Assembly (NCBI RefSeq): GCF_016808335.1
Contig: NC_053149.1
Coordinates: 56,535,922 to 56,599,921, forward strand
DNA length: 64,000 nt
Source: Panicum virgatum
Taxonomy: Eukaryota > Streptophyta > Magnoliopsida > Poales > Poaceae
Direction of reading: 5' to 3'
Part shown: piece after piece, positions 46,226 to 56,975 of the stretch
Numbering within the stretch: position 1 is the stretch's first letter
Layout of the letters: each line of letters opens with the position of its first letter
Position numbers and translations under genes: made by a program
Notes under the pieces: generated by a model
Told to the model about the DNA's origin: nothing
Databases searched by the model: none
The model's input: only the letters and a program-made list of their open reading frames with translations

Positions 46226-49200
46226 GAGTAAATTTCACTGGCAGTCTCAAACTTGTCCCGAGATTTCAAGTAGGTCCCGGTACTTTGAAAATGCATAAGC
46301 GCAACACTAGATTTGGTTCGATGTGTTAATCCGGTCCCAATTAGCTTAGGAAGCGCCAGGAGGCCGATGTGGCATGTCTACGTGGACTCGTGGACTCGGA
46401 TGTGGCAGTGTCCATCCCAGCTCAGTTGCAAATATGCGAAAAAAACCCCCAAGGAAGCTGACCCGCCTGATATCCCCCTTCCGTGCCCCTTCGTACATAC
46501 TCCCGTCACGAACTCGCGTTCGTGAGTCCGCGCACGCCTCCTTCCAGTCCGCGAGGCCGCGAGGCGACGGCGGCGGACCAACGAGGCGACGGCGGCGAGG
46601 TGGACCGGTGAGGCGACAACGACGAAGCGGACCAGGGTACTCCCGTCGCGACTCCCGTCCGCGAGTCGACGGCGGCGGCAAGAGACCAGGGAGGCGACGC
46701 GGCGAGGCAGACCAGCAAGGCGACGGTGGAGAAGAGGACCAGGGTGGCGATTCATCCCGTCCTACTCCCTAATGGCTCCTACGGCGTCGACAGGAAGGGG
46801 ATCCCCTGCCCGATTACGGTGAGTTCCTCCCCTCTACATACTGTTAGGGTTAGGGATCCCAACTATTTTGCAAGATATTGATATAGGTGATTTGGTATTT
46901 AGGGTTAGTTCCAAGATTGAATTAGTAGTGTTGCTCTGCTGTTTTACCTGCAATTTATGTGTTGGTAGGGTTTGATGTTGGTGATTTGGCATTCTGTAGG
47001 TTCTGACAGTGGTCACATTTCAGTAGAGATTCATCATGGTGGTTTTTTTTTTGTGGAATTGGAGTCAACCATACATATGTCAATGAGAAAGTGGATTGGT
47101 TTGACCATATGGATGTCGATTTATGGTGTTACTTTTGGGTTGTGGACTTTGTTTCTAAATTTGGATACGAGGTGTCTTCTCCCAACCTGAGAGTGCACTG
47201 GCGGTTGCCTGGCAAGAATATTTGGGATGGTTTAAGGATTATATCCAATGATGGGGACACAGAAGTAATGAGGCAATTTGCTGGCAAGATGAAGAACTTC
47301 GTTTTGTATATTGATCATCACTATCAAGGTCCGCCACCTGAAGACATAGTTATGAACCAGTGTCTGATTTGCCGAAGGTCTTAAGCCCAATGAAAGTGCA
47401 GCATGTGGACAAGATTCCTGGTGAGAGACTCCCAGATATTTACAACGACCTTCCAAAGGTAGATGAAATATGTGAAGTGGATTTGGATGATGGTGGCTCC
47501 GAAGCAGAATTTTACTGGGGCAGTGGATCTGATGACAGCGAAGAAGATCCAGACTTTGTGGACAGTGGTAATGAGGTAGAAGATGGTGATGATGATCTGT
47601 TCATGGACAATGTGGTTGAGCCAGCTATTAGGACAGTGAAGAAGAGCAAGAAGGCAGCAAGAAGTAGGTTAAAGAATTCCATGGTAGTGGTGAATGATGC
47701 CCCTGAGGAAGTAGAAGCTGATACAGTTGAAGAAGAAGAGTTGGAACTGCCTGCTGATAGTGATGCAGAAGGTGGAGTTAGACTGAATTTTAAGAGCTTT
47801 ATGCCTGAAGATCTCAACAATCCAATATTCAAGCTTGGTATGCCTGAAGATCTCTAGATGCTTGCAAGAGAGGGTTCCTAACTAGATGCGGACCTGTGAT
47901 ATGCTTGGATGGATGTCACATAAAAATCAAGTTTGGAGGCCAACTACTAACTGCTGTAGGTGTTGGCCCAAATGATTGCATATTTCCAATAGCATATGCA
48001 GTTGTTGAAGTGGAGTCCAAGGCTACTTGGAAATGGTTTTTAGAAACTTTGAAACAAGACTTGAACATCCAGAACACATATCCCTGGACTATAATGACTG
48101 ACAAGCAAAAGGGCTTGATACCTGCTGTACAAGAAGTATTCCCTGACTCAGAACACATGTTTTGTGTTAGGCACTTGTACCAAAACTTCAGTGGCAGTTT
48201 CAAGGGTGAAAATTTAAAGAACCAGTTATGGGTTTGTGCTAGGTCCACTACTGTGACTCAGTTCAACACCAACATGGAGAAGATGAAGACACTTGACTCC
48301 AAAGCTCATGCATGGCTAGAGCAGATGCCACCCAATACTTGGGTTAAAGCATACTTTAGTTGTTTCCCAAAATGTGACATCCTACTCAATAATAGCTGTG
48401 AAGTATTCAACAATTACATTCGTGAAGCAAGAGAGCTACCTATACTGAGCATGGTTGACAAAATCAAGGGACAGTTGATGGTTAGGTTTTACAGCAAGCA
48501 GAAGGAGTTGAGTGAGAAGTGGACAAGTCATGTGTGCCCCAAAATCAGGAAAAAACTATTGAAAAATTCAGATTTCTCCAATATGTGCTTTGTTCTTCCA
48601 GCCGGCAAGAGGGTTTTCCAAGTCCAATCTGGTGAGAAGAATTATATAGTCAACATATTGACTAAGTCATGTGACTGTAGGAATTGTGACTTGACTGGAA
48701 TCCCTTGCAACCATACTGTTGCTTGTCTTAGGCATGAGAGAATACCTGCTGAAGAAATGCTTCCATCATGCTATTCAGCTGAGACATATAGCAAAGTGTA
48801 TGGCTTCAATATTATGCCTTGCAAAGACAAATCTTTGTGGGAGAAGACCAATGGGCCAACTGTTTTGCCACCTATTTATGAGAAGAAGGTTGGCAGGCCA
48901 CCCAAGTCTAGGAGGAAGCAACCTCAGGAAGTGCAAGGGAAACATGGGCCCAAACTCTCCAGACATGGCACCATAATCACTTGCAGTTGGTGCAAGGTTG
49001 AGAATCACAATAGGGCAGGCTGTCCATTTAGGAAGCTCGGTTTGAGGCCAGGTATCAGAACCAATCCAGCTCCACCTGTTGAAGGCTACAATGTCGATGA
49101 TAGCCCAGTACAAGAAGCTGTGATTATCCAAGTGGAATCCCGTCTTCACTAATACAAGCAAACTATGTCTTGTATTACAATTTACTAATGGATAGTCATG

Positions 49201-50227
49201 CAGGAACATGGTGCAGCAGAAGGCATGCAGGCTGAAGATTTTGGGGACCTTATGTGGTCACAAATGCTTGATGAGGTGACTCATGTTCAACTCAATTTAA
49301 TAGCATCAACAATTTCTTTTACATGTGTTTATGTGTTTAATAATAATTGTAACACCAACATGTAGGCATCAATTGCTAGTACTGCTTGTGACACCAATCA
49401 TGGACCTTTACCTGACTGCTCCTTCATTGCAAGCAACCAACCTGTACCAAGACGTGCTCCTCTCACAACTGCAACTAAGAAGGGCAAGGCTACTGCCAAG
49501 TGTACACCAGCTGCAAGGAACAGCAAGGAACAAACAGTAAAGAAGACCAAGGCATCTAGGAACAAACAGTGACTTGATGGATGATGTGAAAGGAAGCTTT
49601 GGATGTAGGCTGACCGCTTTTGTGAACTTAAGATCTACCTGACCTCTTTTGTGAATGATAGAAACACAACTTTTGTGATGTAATTTGCACCAAAAACAAT
49701 ATGGATGCATACATCTTTTGTGCTTTGAGCTGTAGGCAGAACTAGAAATCAGCTCAGCACCTCACTAAATGATGTAAGATATGTGCAGCCCAAAAAACTG
49801 TATGGCTGCTAGTGTCTCAAATGCAGTTTCAGCTACTGTGATTGCATTATGTCGTAATATTAGTCTACTAGATGACATCTTTGTCTATGAAATTATCTAT
49901 GAAATTATGTGAATACATTTTCATGTCAATTTTGTGTAACATTTGAGAGAAAGCCAGCAAGAGGAGACGGTAAGAAAATGAGTGAACGAGAGTGGGAAGA
50001 GGAGGGGGTTTTCTGCATATTTCCAAGGGACCAGGAGGGGGGGACGTGGCTACAGTAACGCCTAGTCCAGCTGGACATGCCACATCGGCGTTCTAGCGCT
50101 CACGAATCAACTTTGGACTGGATTGACACGATAAACCAAGTTTAGTGCTGCGCTTGTGCATTTTCAAAGTACCGGGACCTACTTGAAATCTCGGGACAAG
50201 TTTGGGGACCGCCAGTGAAATTTACTC
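46226..50227 (+). mobile_element. Mutator-like element with transposase gene (TIR-MULE)
   Basis: 4002 bp, bounded by the perfect 9-bp duplication TTGAATTAT (46217-46225 and 50228-50236). Terminal inverted repeats of about 150 bp start GAGTAAATTTCACTGGC on both sides and include the shared block GGTCCCGGTACTTTGAAAA. Inside is a multi-exon transposase gene (46772-49572) with MULE, SWIM and knuckle domains but broken reading frames. 9-bp duplications and long inverted repeats define Mutator elements. It lies in the upstream region of the NERD-like gene. Confidence 0.95.
46772..49572 (+). pseudogene. MULE transposase, frame-broken and internally deleted
   Basis: Exon 1 may be 46772-46818. The next part (from about 47001) changes frame at a ten-T run near 47043-47052, runs open to 47384 (EKVDWFDHMDVDLW), shifts near 47350, and continues to 47857 as an acidic region. 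Between 47855 and 47857 and the LDACKRGF block, about 250 residues normally present, including the DNA-binding part, are missing. The catalytic domain (47896-49131) keeps D in ICLDGCH, D in IMTDKQKG and the CVRHLYQNF helix. A SWIM finger (CDCRNCDLTGIPCNH), an AT-hook-like GRPPKSRRK and a CSWCKVENHNRAGC knuckle follow. Likely 3' exons: 49204-49275 and 49366-49572, with good GT-AG ends. MuDR-type transposases cut and reinsert the element. Confidence 0.88.
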
Positions 50228-50236
50228 TTGAATTAT

Positions 50237-50860
50237 TGTCCTAACGATAACAAACAGTAATAACCATGAATACGTTGGGTCGCCCAGTTTTTCAGATACA
50301 AAATATTTTATTTTTATATACTCCCTCTGTTTCAAATTATAGATCTTCTGATTTTTCTAAAATTATAGTAAAACTATGTATTTAAATATAGCGTATATCT
50401 AGGTAACATGATAATCTTACATGTTAAGCGAAATTCATTACATTGAATTCGTCCTAAGAGAGCATGGTGGCTAAAGTATACATTGAAACCTTTATAAATA
50501 CCAATACACCCCGTTGTTGCCACCCTGAGCAAAGTCATGCAGTCAAAGTCCTAAACAAAATTCTTGTAGTGCTCGGTTGAAGGTTTGATTTTTGCCCTGG
50601 CGGGCAATTGACTCATGCTGAAAATAGAACTCTTGAGCTTGTTGTTCACGATCTTTGAATTGAATGACATCGCATTTGGTGGATTAGAAGCATGTCAAAT
50701 GTCATTTAATGGGTCAAGGATGTATTATCATTTCGTGACTTAGTGAATTATTGTCTTACTTTTGCTATCTATGTTTTCTCTTTATCAATTCAACTACTAT
50801 ATTTGACACTTGTTTAGTTTCTCATCCAAATAAAATATACGTATTTCTATACCTTCGTCA
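50237..50860. other. Intergenic, with one Stowaway-like end
   Basis: CTCCCTCTGTTTCAAATTATAG at 50321 resembles the left end of a Stowaway MITE, but no partner end was found. Otherwise AT-rich sequence without a gene. The last three bases TCA (50858-50860) are a target-site duplication. Confidence 0.5.
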
Positions 50861-52026
50861 CACTACCAGAAAACGGTCCATCGGTCCAGACTAAAAGTTC
50901 CAGCTACCGTTGCCTAGGGAGAACTTTTGGTACCGGGTCGTGGCCCCGAGACCAATGAAGGAGATAGGCCTTAGGTACCGGATGATAGGATGCACCGGAA
51001 TTGAAACGTGAGTTTCAACACCGATTGAAACAACCACCCGGTACCGAAAAAAATGGCCAACCTCTCCCTCCTCAATATTTTTATATCCCTGGCCGCCGGC
51101 ACCTTTCATCTCTCTACCCCTCTCATTTCTCTACCTCTCATCTATCTCTACCTTATACTCTGGACCGCGTGGGCAGCCAGCCGCCGCCCACGCTATAGGG
51201 TGCGTGGGAGCCGGCCATGGGAGCCGCCGTGGGGTGAGCGGCTCTACCCGGTGGCGAGCGGGTCCACCGGACGGGTGAGTGGATCCCGGCCGGCGAGGGT
51301 CTCCGCGGCGGCAAGCGGCTCCACCCAGCAACGAGCAGCTCCACGTAGCCGGGGAGGATCTCCCGACTCGCAAGGGTCTCCACTATGGAAAGCCGCTCCA
51401 CACAGCCGGCGAGGAACTCCACGACGGGAGAGTGACTCCGACTGCAAGGGGTTTTGTGGCGGCCAGTGGAGGCTTCGACAGTGGCGAGGGGCTACGTGCA
51501 GCCGCCGAGGAGTCCTAGTGGGTGAACGAGAACGCGCCGGCGAGGCGCTCCGCGGCCCCGCCACTCCGCTCCGGTGAGCGAGCCCGCGCTAGGGCCGCCG
51601 CCGCCGCAGGAGCCGGTTGTGAGTGATTTTTTTGTTTTTTTCTTATTTTTCTGTAATAGAGATGCATGTGGGATTGTGTGGATTATATCTATCTTGTGAT
51701 CGATTCTTTGAATGATTTGCGAAATATATGGATTTTGTACCCGTCGATTCAATATTTCATGGTTGATTCTTCGAATGATTGGTGGGAGGTGTGAAGGGAA
51801 CGGGAGAGGATACGAGGGAACGGGAGAGGATGCGATGGAACAGGCGTGGCCGCCTTTGGTACCGGTTGGTATTTCTAACTGGTACCAAATAATACTTTAG
51901 GCACCGGTTGATTTATTACCCGGTGACGAAGAGGGAGACTTTTGGCCTTGCTTTGCTAGTACCGGTTGGAGAACCGGGACTGAAACCAGTTTCTAACCGG
52001 TTCTAAGGGCCTGTTTTCTAGTAGTC
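50861..52026. mobile_element. Small non-autonomous CACTA element
   Basis: Starts CACTACCAGAAAACGG and ends CTGTTTTCTAGTAGTC, inverted apart from three internal changes and the last base (C for G). It is flanked by TCA on both sides (50858-50860 and 52027-52029), the 3-bp duplication of CACTA elements. Subterminal GGTACCGG/ACCGGTT repeats lie at both ends (50930-51050 and 51850-52010). The core is GC-rich (51160-51620) with no transposase. About 1.17 kb. Confidence 0.85.
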
Positions 52027-52125
52027 TCAATAATGTTGGCGGTGATGAATCTTCCAATGTTAGTCTAATTCTATTTTTTTGGGGGGTTTGGTATCTACCA
52101 GTAAAAATGATGGGAGACATACTAA

Positions 52126-54812
52126 GGGCCTGTTTGGGAGCATTCCACTCCAAAAAAAAACTAGCTCCACTCCACAAACTCCACTCCACATTCTAGCTCC
52201 ACTCCATCAATTTTTTCCCATTATGTTTGGGAGAGCTCCACTCCATAAATCTCATAAGCCCAGTTCTCTCCACCTCACCAGCCCAGTGTGCAACCAGCGG
52301 CCTAGCTAAACTCCTCTCACTTCCACACGGCTCCCATTTGTCAGGTCATCTTCAACCTCAACCAACTGTTCCTCTTCCCCTTCTCTTCCCCTTGGAGGTA
52401 ACCGCCCCTGTGGTGGAGGCGGCGGCGCGCCCCTGCGGGCGGAGGGGGCGCGTCAGTGCGGGCGGAGGAGCGCGCCCCGGTGGGCGGAGGCGGCGCGTTC
52501 GTGCGGGCGAAGGCGGCGTGTCCCGGCCGGCGGAGGAGGCGCTAGCGACGCAGCCCGGCGGGAGGAGGCTGCGCGCCCCGGGCTCAGCGACCGAAGGGGC
52601 TGCAGCGGGCGGCCCGGAGCTCGGGGGCGGCGGGTGGACGTTGGCCTTAGGGAGGCACACCCGGATCCGCACGGCGCCGTCCTTGGCGGCCTCCACGACG
52701 GGCCGCGCAGGGGACGCGAGCTCGGGCGACGGCAGGGCGGCGTGAGGTGCCCCGGTGGGCGGCGGCGGCGCGACCCCGAGCTCCGTCTGCGGTGGGAGGG
52801 GCCCTGTGGGCGGCGCCAGCGCGACCCTGAGCTCTAGCGGGCGGCGGGAGGGGTGTAAGGATCACCGGGGTGTCCGACCCTAGAGGGGGAGGGGGGTGAA
52901 TAGGGTCGCTAATCGCTTTCTATCCTAGGACTCAATCTATTTGCATAAGATAAACCTAACACGTCCTACACATGCTAGTTATGACTAAGGTTTATCTATG
53001 CTACTCTCTACTTACCCCTAAAAGACTTGCAACCTATAGCCAATCCTAAACGAACTAACTAGGAAAGTAAAAGCACGCAAGATAGAGTAAATGCGGAAAC
53101 GTAATACGGTAAGTAAAGAGGTAAGGGAGAGAATATGGAAACTCCCATGAAGACACCAAGACGCACGATTTAACGTGGTTCGGTTAGGACACCAAGTCCA
53201 TCCCTACGTCCACGGCCTCTTATCCAACATGAACAAGTGTAATGCCGAGTCTCTTCGCCTGATCACCGTCTTGCGTTCGCCACCAAGGCTTTCGGCAAGC
53301 AAAAGCTAAGTGGCGCCAAGTCACCAAGACAAGACCACCACCACCGTCTCTCTCAAAGCGTCACCAACGGCACCGTCTTCACTATCGGAGCTTCTCACCA
53401 AGAGGGGTCTCCTTCCCCGCACAAAGTGTCGTTGCCTCTCCGCACCAAGTCGGAGGGTCACACGACGAGTACACGGTTGCTTGCAACAGCAAGACTTTGC
53501 TCAAGGGAGCTCTCGCAAGAACTAATCCCTATACAAGTGCACAAAACACTCTCTCAAAGTTTCTCACAAGCTAGTTATGACACTAAGCTTTGCTAGGATG
53601 GTTGGAGATGTTAGTTTGCTTGGGCAACACTTCCTTCAACTTTTCTGGCGTCCAACCATATGCAGCAACCGGCCTTGGGGGGTATATACAGCCCACACAC
53701 CCCAAAAGAGCAGTTGGAAAAGTGGCTGACAAAAAGCGCTATCACCGGTTAAACCGATGATCCACTTTTTGTCATCACCGGTTTAACCGGTGAGCACCTT
53801 TTTCCAACTAGCCGTTATACTTCAACGGCTACCTTAATCAACCGACGTAATCAACCAGTGAATGTATCTTCATCGCCGGTTTAACCGGTGCATGTAACTG
53901 TCCCAGAGTTCCCGAAAACCAACTCTCTGGATAACTACACCGACGTTCACTTTGCCTTGATCGCCGGTTTAACCGGTGCCTATAAAACTCCTGCTGCTTC
54001 TTCGGCCTCCAAGTCCATTACACCGGTGAGTGTAAAACACCCAACGCCGGTTAATCCGGTGCCAAACCCTAGCTCGTAGTTTCTGTGTTCATTGCACCAA
54101 TGAGTGCAATTTGCTCATCATCGGTTTAACCGGTGATAGCAAATTGTCTTCGTTTTGATCTTTTCGACTTGGATTTCTTCACGGTCTCTTCAATTCCTGT
54201 CCTTTGGACCGAAGAGGTTTCAGGGCGCTGCCCTGAGACCCGCGTCCGCTAATCGGTTAGCGGAACCACCGTAGGTGCGGCCGTTCGAGCCTAGCTATGC
54301 CTATCTTCTCTTTGTCATCACTTGAACCTAAAAGCCTGAGGATTGTCATCTTAACAATCATATTAGTCCAAGTGTTGTGTTGTCTATATCAATCACCAAA
54401 ACATTATATTAAAATATGGCATGAGATGCCATTTTCGCTACAAGGGGGCCCGTGGGCGGCAGCGGCACGGCCCTGAGCTCGGGCGGCGGCGGGAGGACCT
54501 CCGACGGGTGGCACAAGGAGCTCCGGCCAGTGGCGGGAGGGGCCCCAGTGGGGTGCGACGGGAGAAGACCGCGGATGTTGACCGAAATAGACCAGACTGA
54601 AATGTTTTTTTTTGTGTAATCAGTGGCAGTGGTGGGTAATTTCATCCAACTCCACCAGCTCCACAAAATGGCGGAGCACCTCTTGAGGAGCTCCAAAAAA
54701 AATGGAGTGGAGTCAATTTTTGGTGGAGTGGAGTGGAGCTGGTAGAGGTGTTTGGGTATTCTTTTCTGGAGTGGAGCTAAAAACATGGAGTGGAGTGCTC
54801 CCAAACACCCCC
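52126..54812. mobile_element. Harbinger-like non-autonomous element
   Basis: Ends GGGCCTGTTTGGGAGCATTC and, inverted, GGGGGTGTTTGGGAGCACTC agree at nearly all of 26 bases. TAA flanks both sides (52123-52125 and 54813-54815), the 3-bp duplication of PIF/Harbinger elements. Further CTCCACTCC repeats extend the arms. The core (52400-52850 and 54445-54590) is GC-rich with imperfect tandem units (GGTGGGCGGCGGC..GCGACCC..GAGCTC). No transposase. It is split by a reversed solo LTR at 52854-54442. Confidence 0.85.
52854..54442 (-). mobile_element. Reversed Copia solo LTR inside the Harbinger-like element
   Basis: Starts TGTAAGGATC (complement of the GATCCTTACA end of the Copia LTR above) and ends GCTACA, flanked by AGGGG on both sides (52849-52853 and 54443-54447). 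In reverse it shows the LTR landmarks: TCACCCCCCTC near its end, the repeated CCGGTTTAACCGG motif block (53742-54135), and GGTGATTGAT near its start. At 1589 bp it is close in size to the 1683-bp LTR but diverged, so it comes from a related subfamily. No internal region is left, as expected after LTR-LTR recombination. Confidence 0.88.
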
Positions 54813-54815
54813 TAA

Positions 54816-56658
54816 CTACCCTTTCTCTCTATGTTTCCCCGGTGGTCAATCTGATGGTGGTAAAAGGCTTGTGAGAATTGTAGTTTTGTTGTTAAATTGT
54901 GCTACTGTAGCGAATCTGGATTGACCTTGTGGCATGAACTCACTGATGTTTCTTCGACAATTCTATAGTTTTTTCTTTGAGCAGACAACTACGGCGATCT
55001 TTAGAAGCCATCATGTGATTGGCATTCGTCTAGGTTTTATTTAGCTTCAGTTTGTCATCTTTTTTGTTGGCAATAGGATTTGGATCAATGTGATCGAAAC
55101 TAACATAGAGTAGTCACGATAGAGATGGATGCAATAGATAATGTCAATGTGAAGTTTGACGTTAACTCTTATGTTCCTTAATAGTTAATATAAATCAATT
55201 AAGTATAAGAAAAGACTATTGGTCATACTAAGTGTATTTTTCAAGCTCCGGTGGATGACGATCAATTCGATGAAGAAGGCGACCAGAGAACTCTCCGGTG
55301 TAATTCTATTTTTTTTATGTCTCTCGCGTCAAAATATCACTATTGTACTATCAATTATTTTTCTTAATATAAATCAGATATGAGACACCTTTCTGGTGGC
55401 TTCCTAAAAAAAGACTAATAGCCATACTCCGCTGGTCCGCTATTCCAAGCGCACGAGCGAGCCGCACGGTATCCGCCTCCCGAGACCAGTAAATGGGAAA
55501 GAAGAAGGAAAAAAGAAAAGGAGAGGATGGAAGAAGAAAAGGAGAGGATAGAAGATGATAATTGGAGATGGTTGAATAAAATATAAGATAGTTTGTATAG
55601 AGTAGAGATATAGAAGATGGATGAGTGCGGGAGAACCAGATATAAAGGAGAGAATATCGATGACTAGAACTGTATATATTTTTTTAGAGGATGAATTTAA
55701 AATATGAAGAGTGCGAATAGCTTAAATATTGGACGTAGCGCAATTGATCAAGCTTTTTTGTGCTAAAACTTGTTTGGGAGATTAGTATTCGTGATCTTCA
55801 GTTTGCTTCAGGTGATAGATGAAGAGGTGGCTTGAACGATCTTAGAGTTTTTGTTAGTGTAGCTTTTCAAAGACTAATAAAGAGTTATTATAAAAGTTTT
55901 TTACCAAACTCGATCAAATAGTGACCAACTTTAACCAACCAGTGCAAATTTTTGAGGTTCGAGTTCAAAGACCCGATGACCGAAGTGTTGAAATCCATGA
56001 GACCGAACGCAGGAAACGAAAGCAAGCCATCATCAAGGCTAATCTACAACCCCCCGTCCAAACTTGGAAAATGAGTTCAAAGCCAACATGTCCAAATGGT
56101 CGGAATCCCGAGCAACCGAAATCTATTCCGGCTTAGTCTTGGTAAGCTCCTAAACCACCTTGTTCGTTGGTCCAGTACTCCGAGGTCTAGGAAATGAGTT
56201 CAAAGATATATATGACTGAAAGTCGGAATTTTCAAGTCCGAATGCAGAAAACAAGAGCAAGCCTTCGCCGAGAGTCTATGAGTCCCTCTTGCCCGATCTT
56301 GAGAAATGAGCTCAAAGCTACATAACCGAACAGTCGGAATCCCCAAACACACAAAACCAAACCGGACGACCGAAGTCCCCCAAACACACAAAACTAAACC
56401 GGCCGACCGAAGTCAGCTTGGCTGAAAACAAAGATATAATAAAACATTAAGAAAAGAATCTTTGTACCAGAACTTAAAATCAAATATGGATCCAATCCAA
56501 CATCAGAATTTATGGACGGCGCAACCCTCCAAGCTCCAAGTAAAGTTGTTGCAAGGGAATAACATAACCAAAAAAATGCTACGGTTGGTAATATAATAAA
56601 TAACAGATATTAATAAAATGCTACAAAGTAATAAACTAAACTGAATTATTTAGATTTA
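54816..56658. other. Intergenic, no gene recognised
   Basis: AT-rich sequence. Between about 55960 and 56430 there are loosely repeated strings (GACCGAA, AATGAGTTCAAAG, GGTCGGAAT). At 56340-56412 two adjacent units of 36 and 37 bp (start CCCCAAACACACAAAAC, end GACCGAAG) form a direct duplication. Confidence 0.5.
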
Positions 56659-56824
56659 GGATCTGTTTGGAGAAGCTAAAATAAAGTGCTAATGTAGTAC
56701 ATATTACACAAATGCTAAAGTTTTTCTATCTTAACTAAAGTTTAACATACTCATTAGCACTTTCATTTGGATAAACTAGTAATAAAATTTATCATTTTCA
56801 TGGCAATTAGATCCAAACGGACCC
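56659..56824. mobile_element. Tourist-like MITE upstream of NUP85
   Basis: 166 bp with inverted ends GGATCTGTTTGG and CCAAACGGACCC, flanked by TTA (56656-56658 and 56825-56827). This is the structure of Tourist (PIF/Harbinger) MITEs. Its right end is about 150 bp before the NUP85 start codon, within the proximal promoter. Confidence 0.75.
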
Positions 56825-56943
56825 TTAGCCGTCCAAATTTCAGCTGAACTCTTCAATAGTTTTTGGATTTCGAATTCGTAAACCCCCCCTTCTCTAGACG
56901 CATTGCTCACCCAAATCCCGCTCGCAGCTGTCACCCGCCTCCA

Positions 56944-56952
56944 AAACCCTAG
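56944..56952 (+). promoter_or_regulatory. Telobox in the NUP85 leader
   Basis: AAACCCTAG lies 24 bp before ATG 56976. Teloboxes are common near the start of plant genes for translation, nuclear and cell-cycle functions. Confidence 0.5.
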
Positions 56953-56975
56953 CCCGTGCTCGGCCGGCGACGAGG

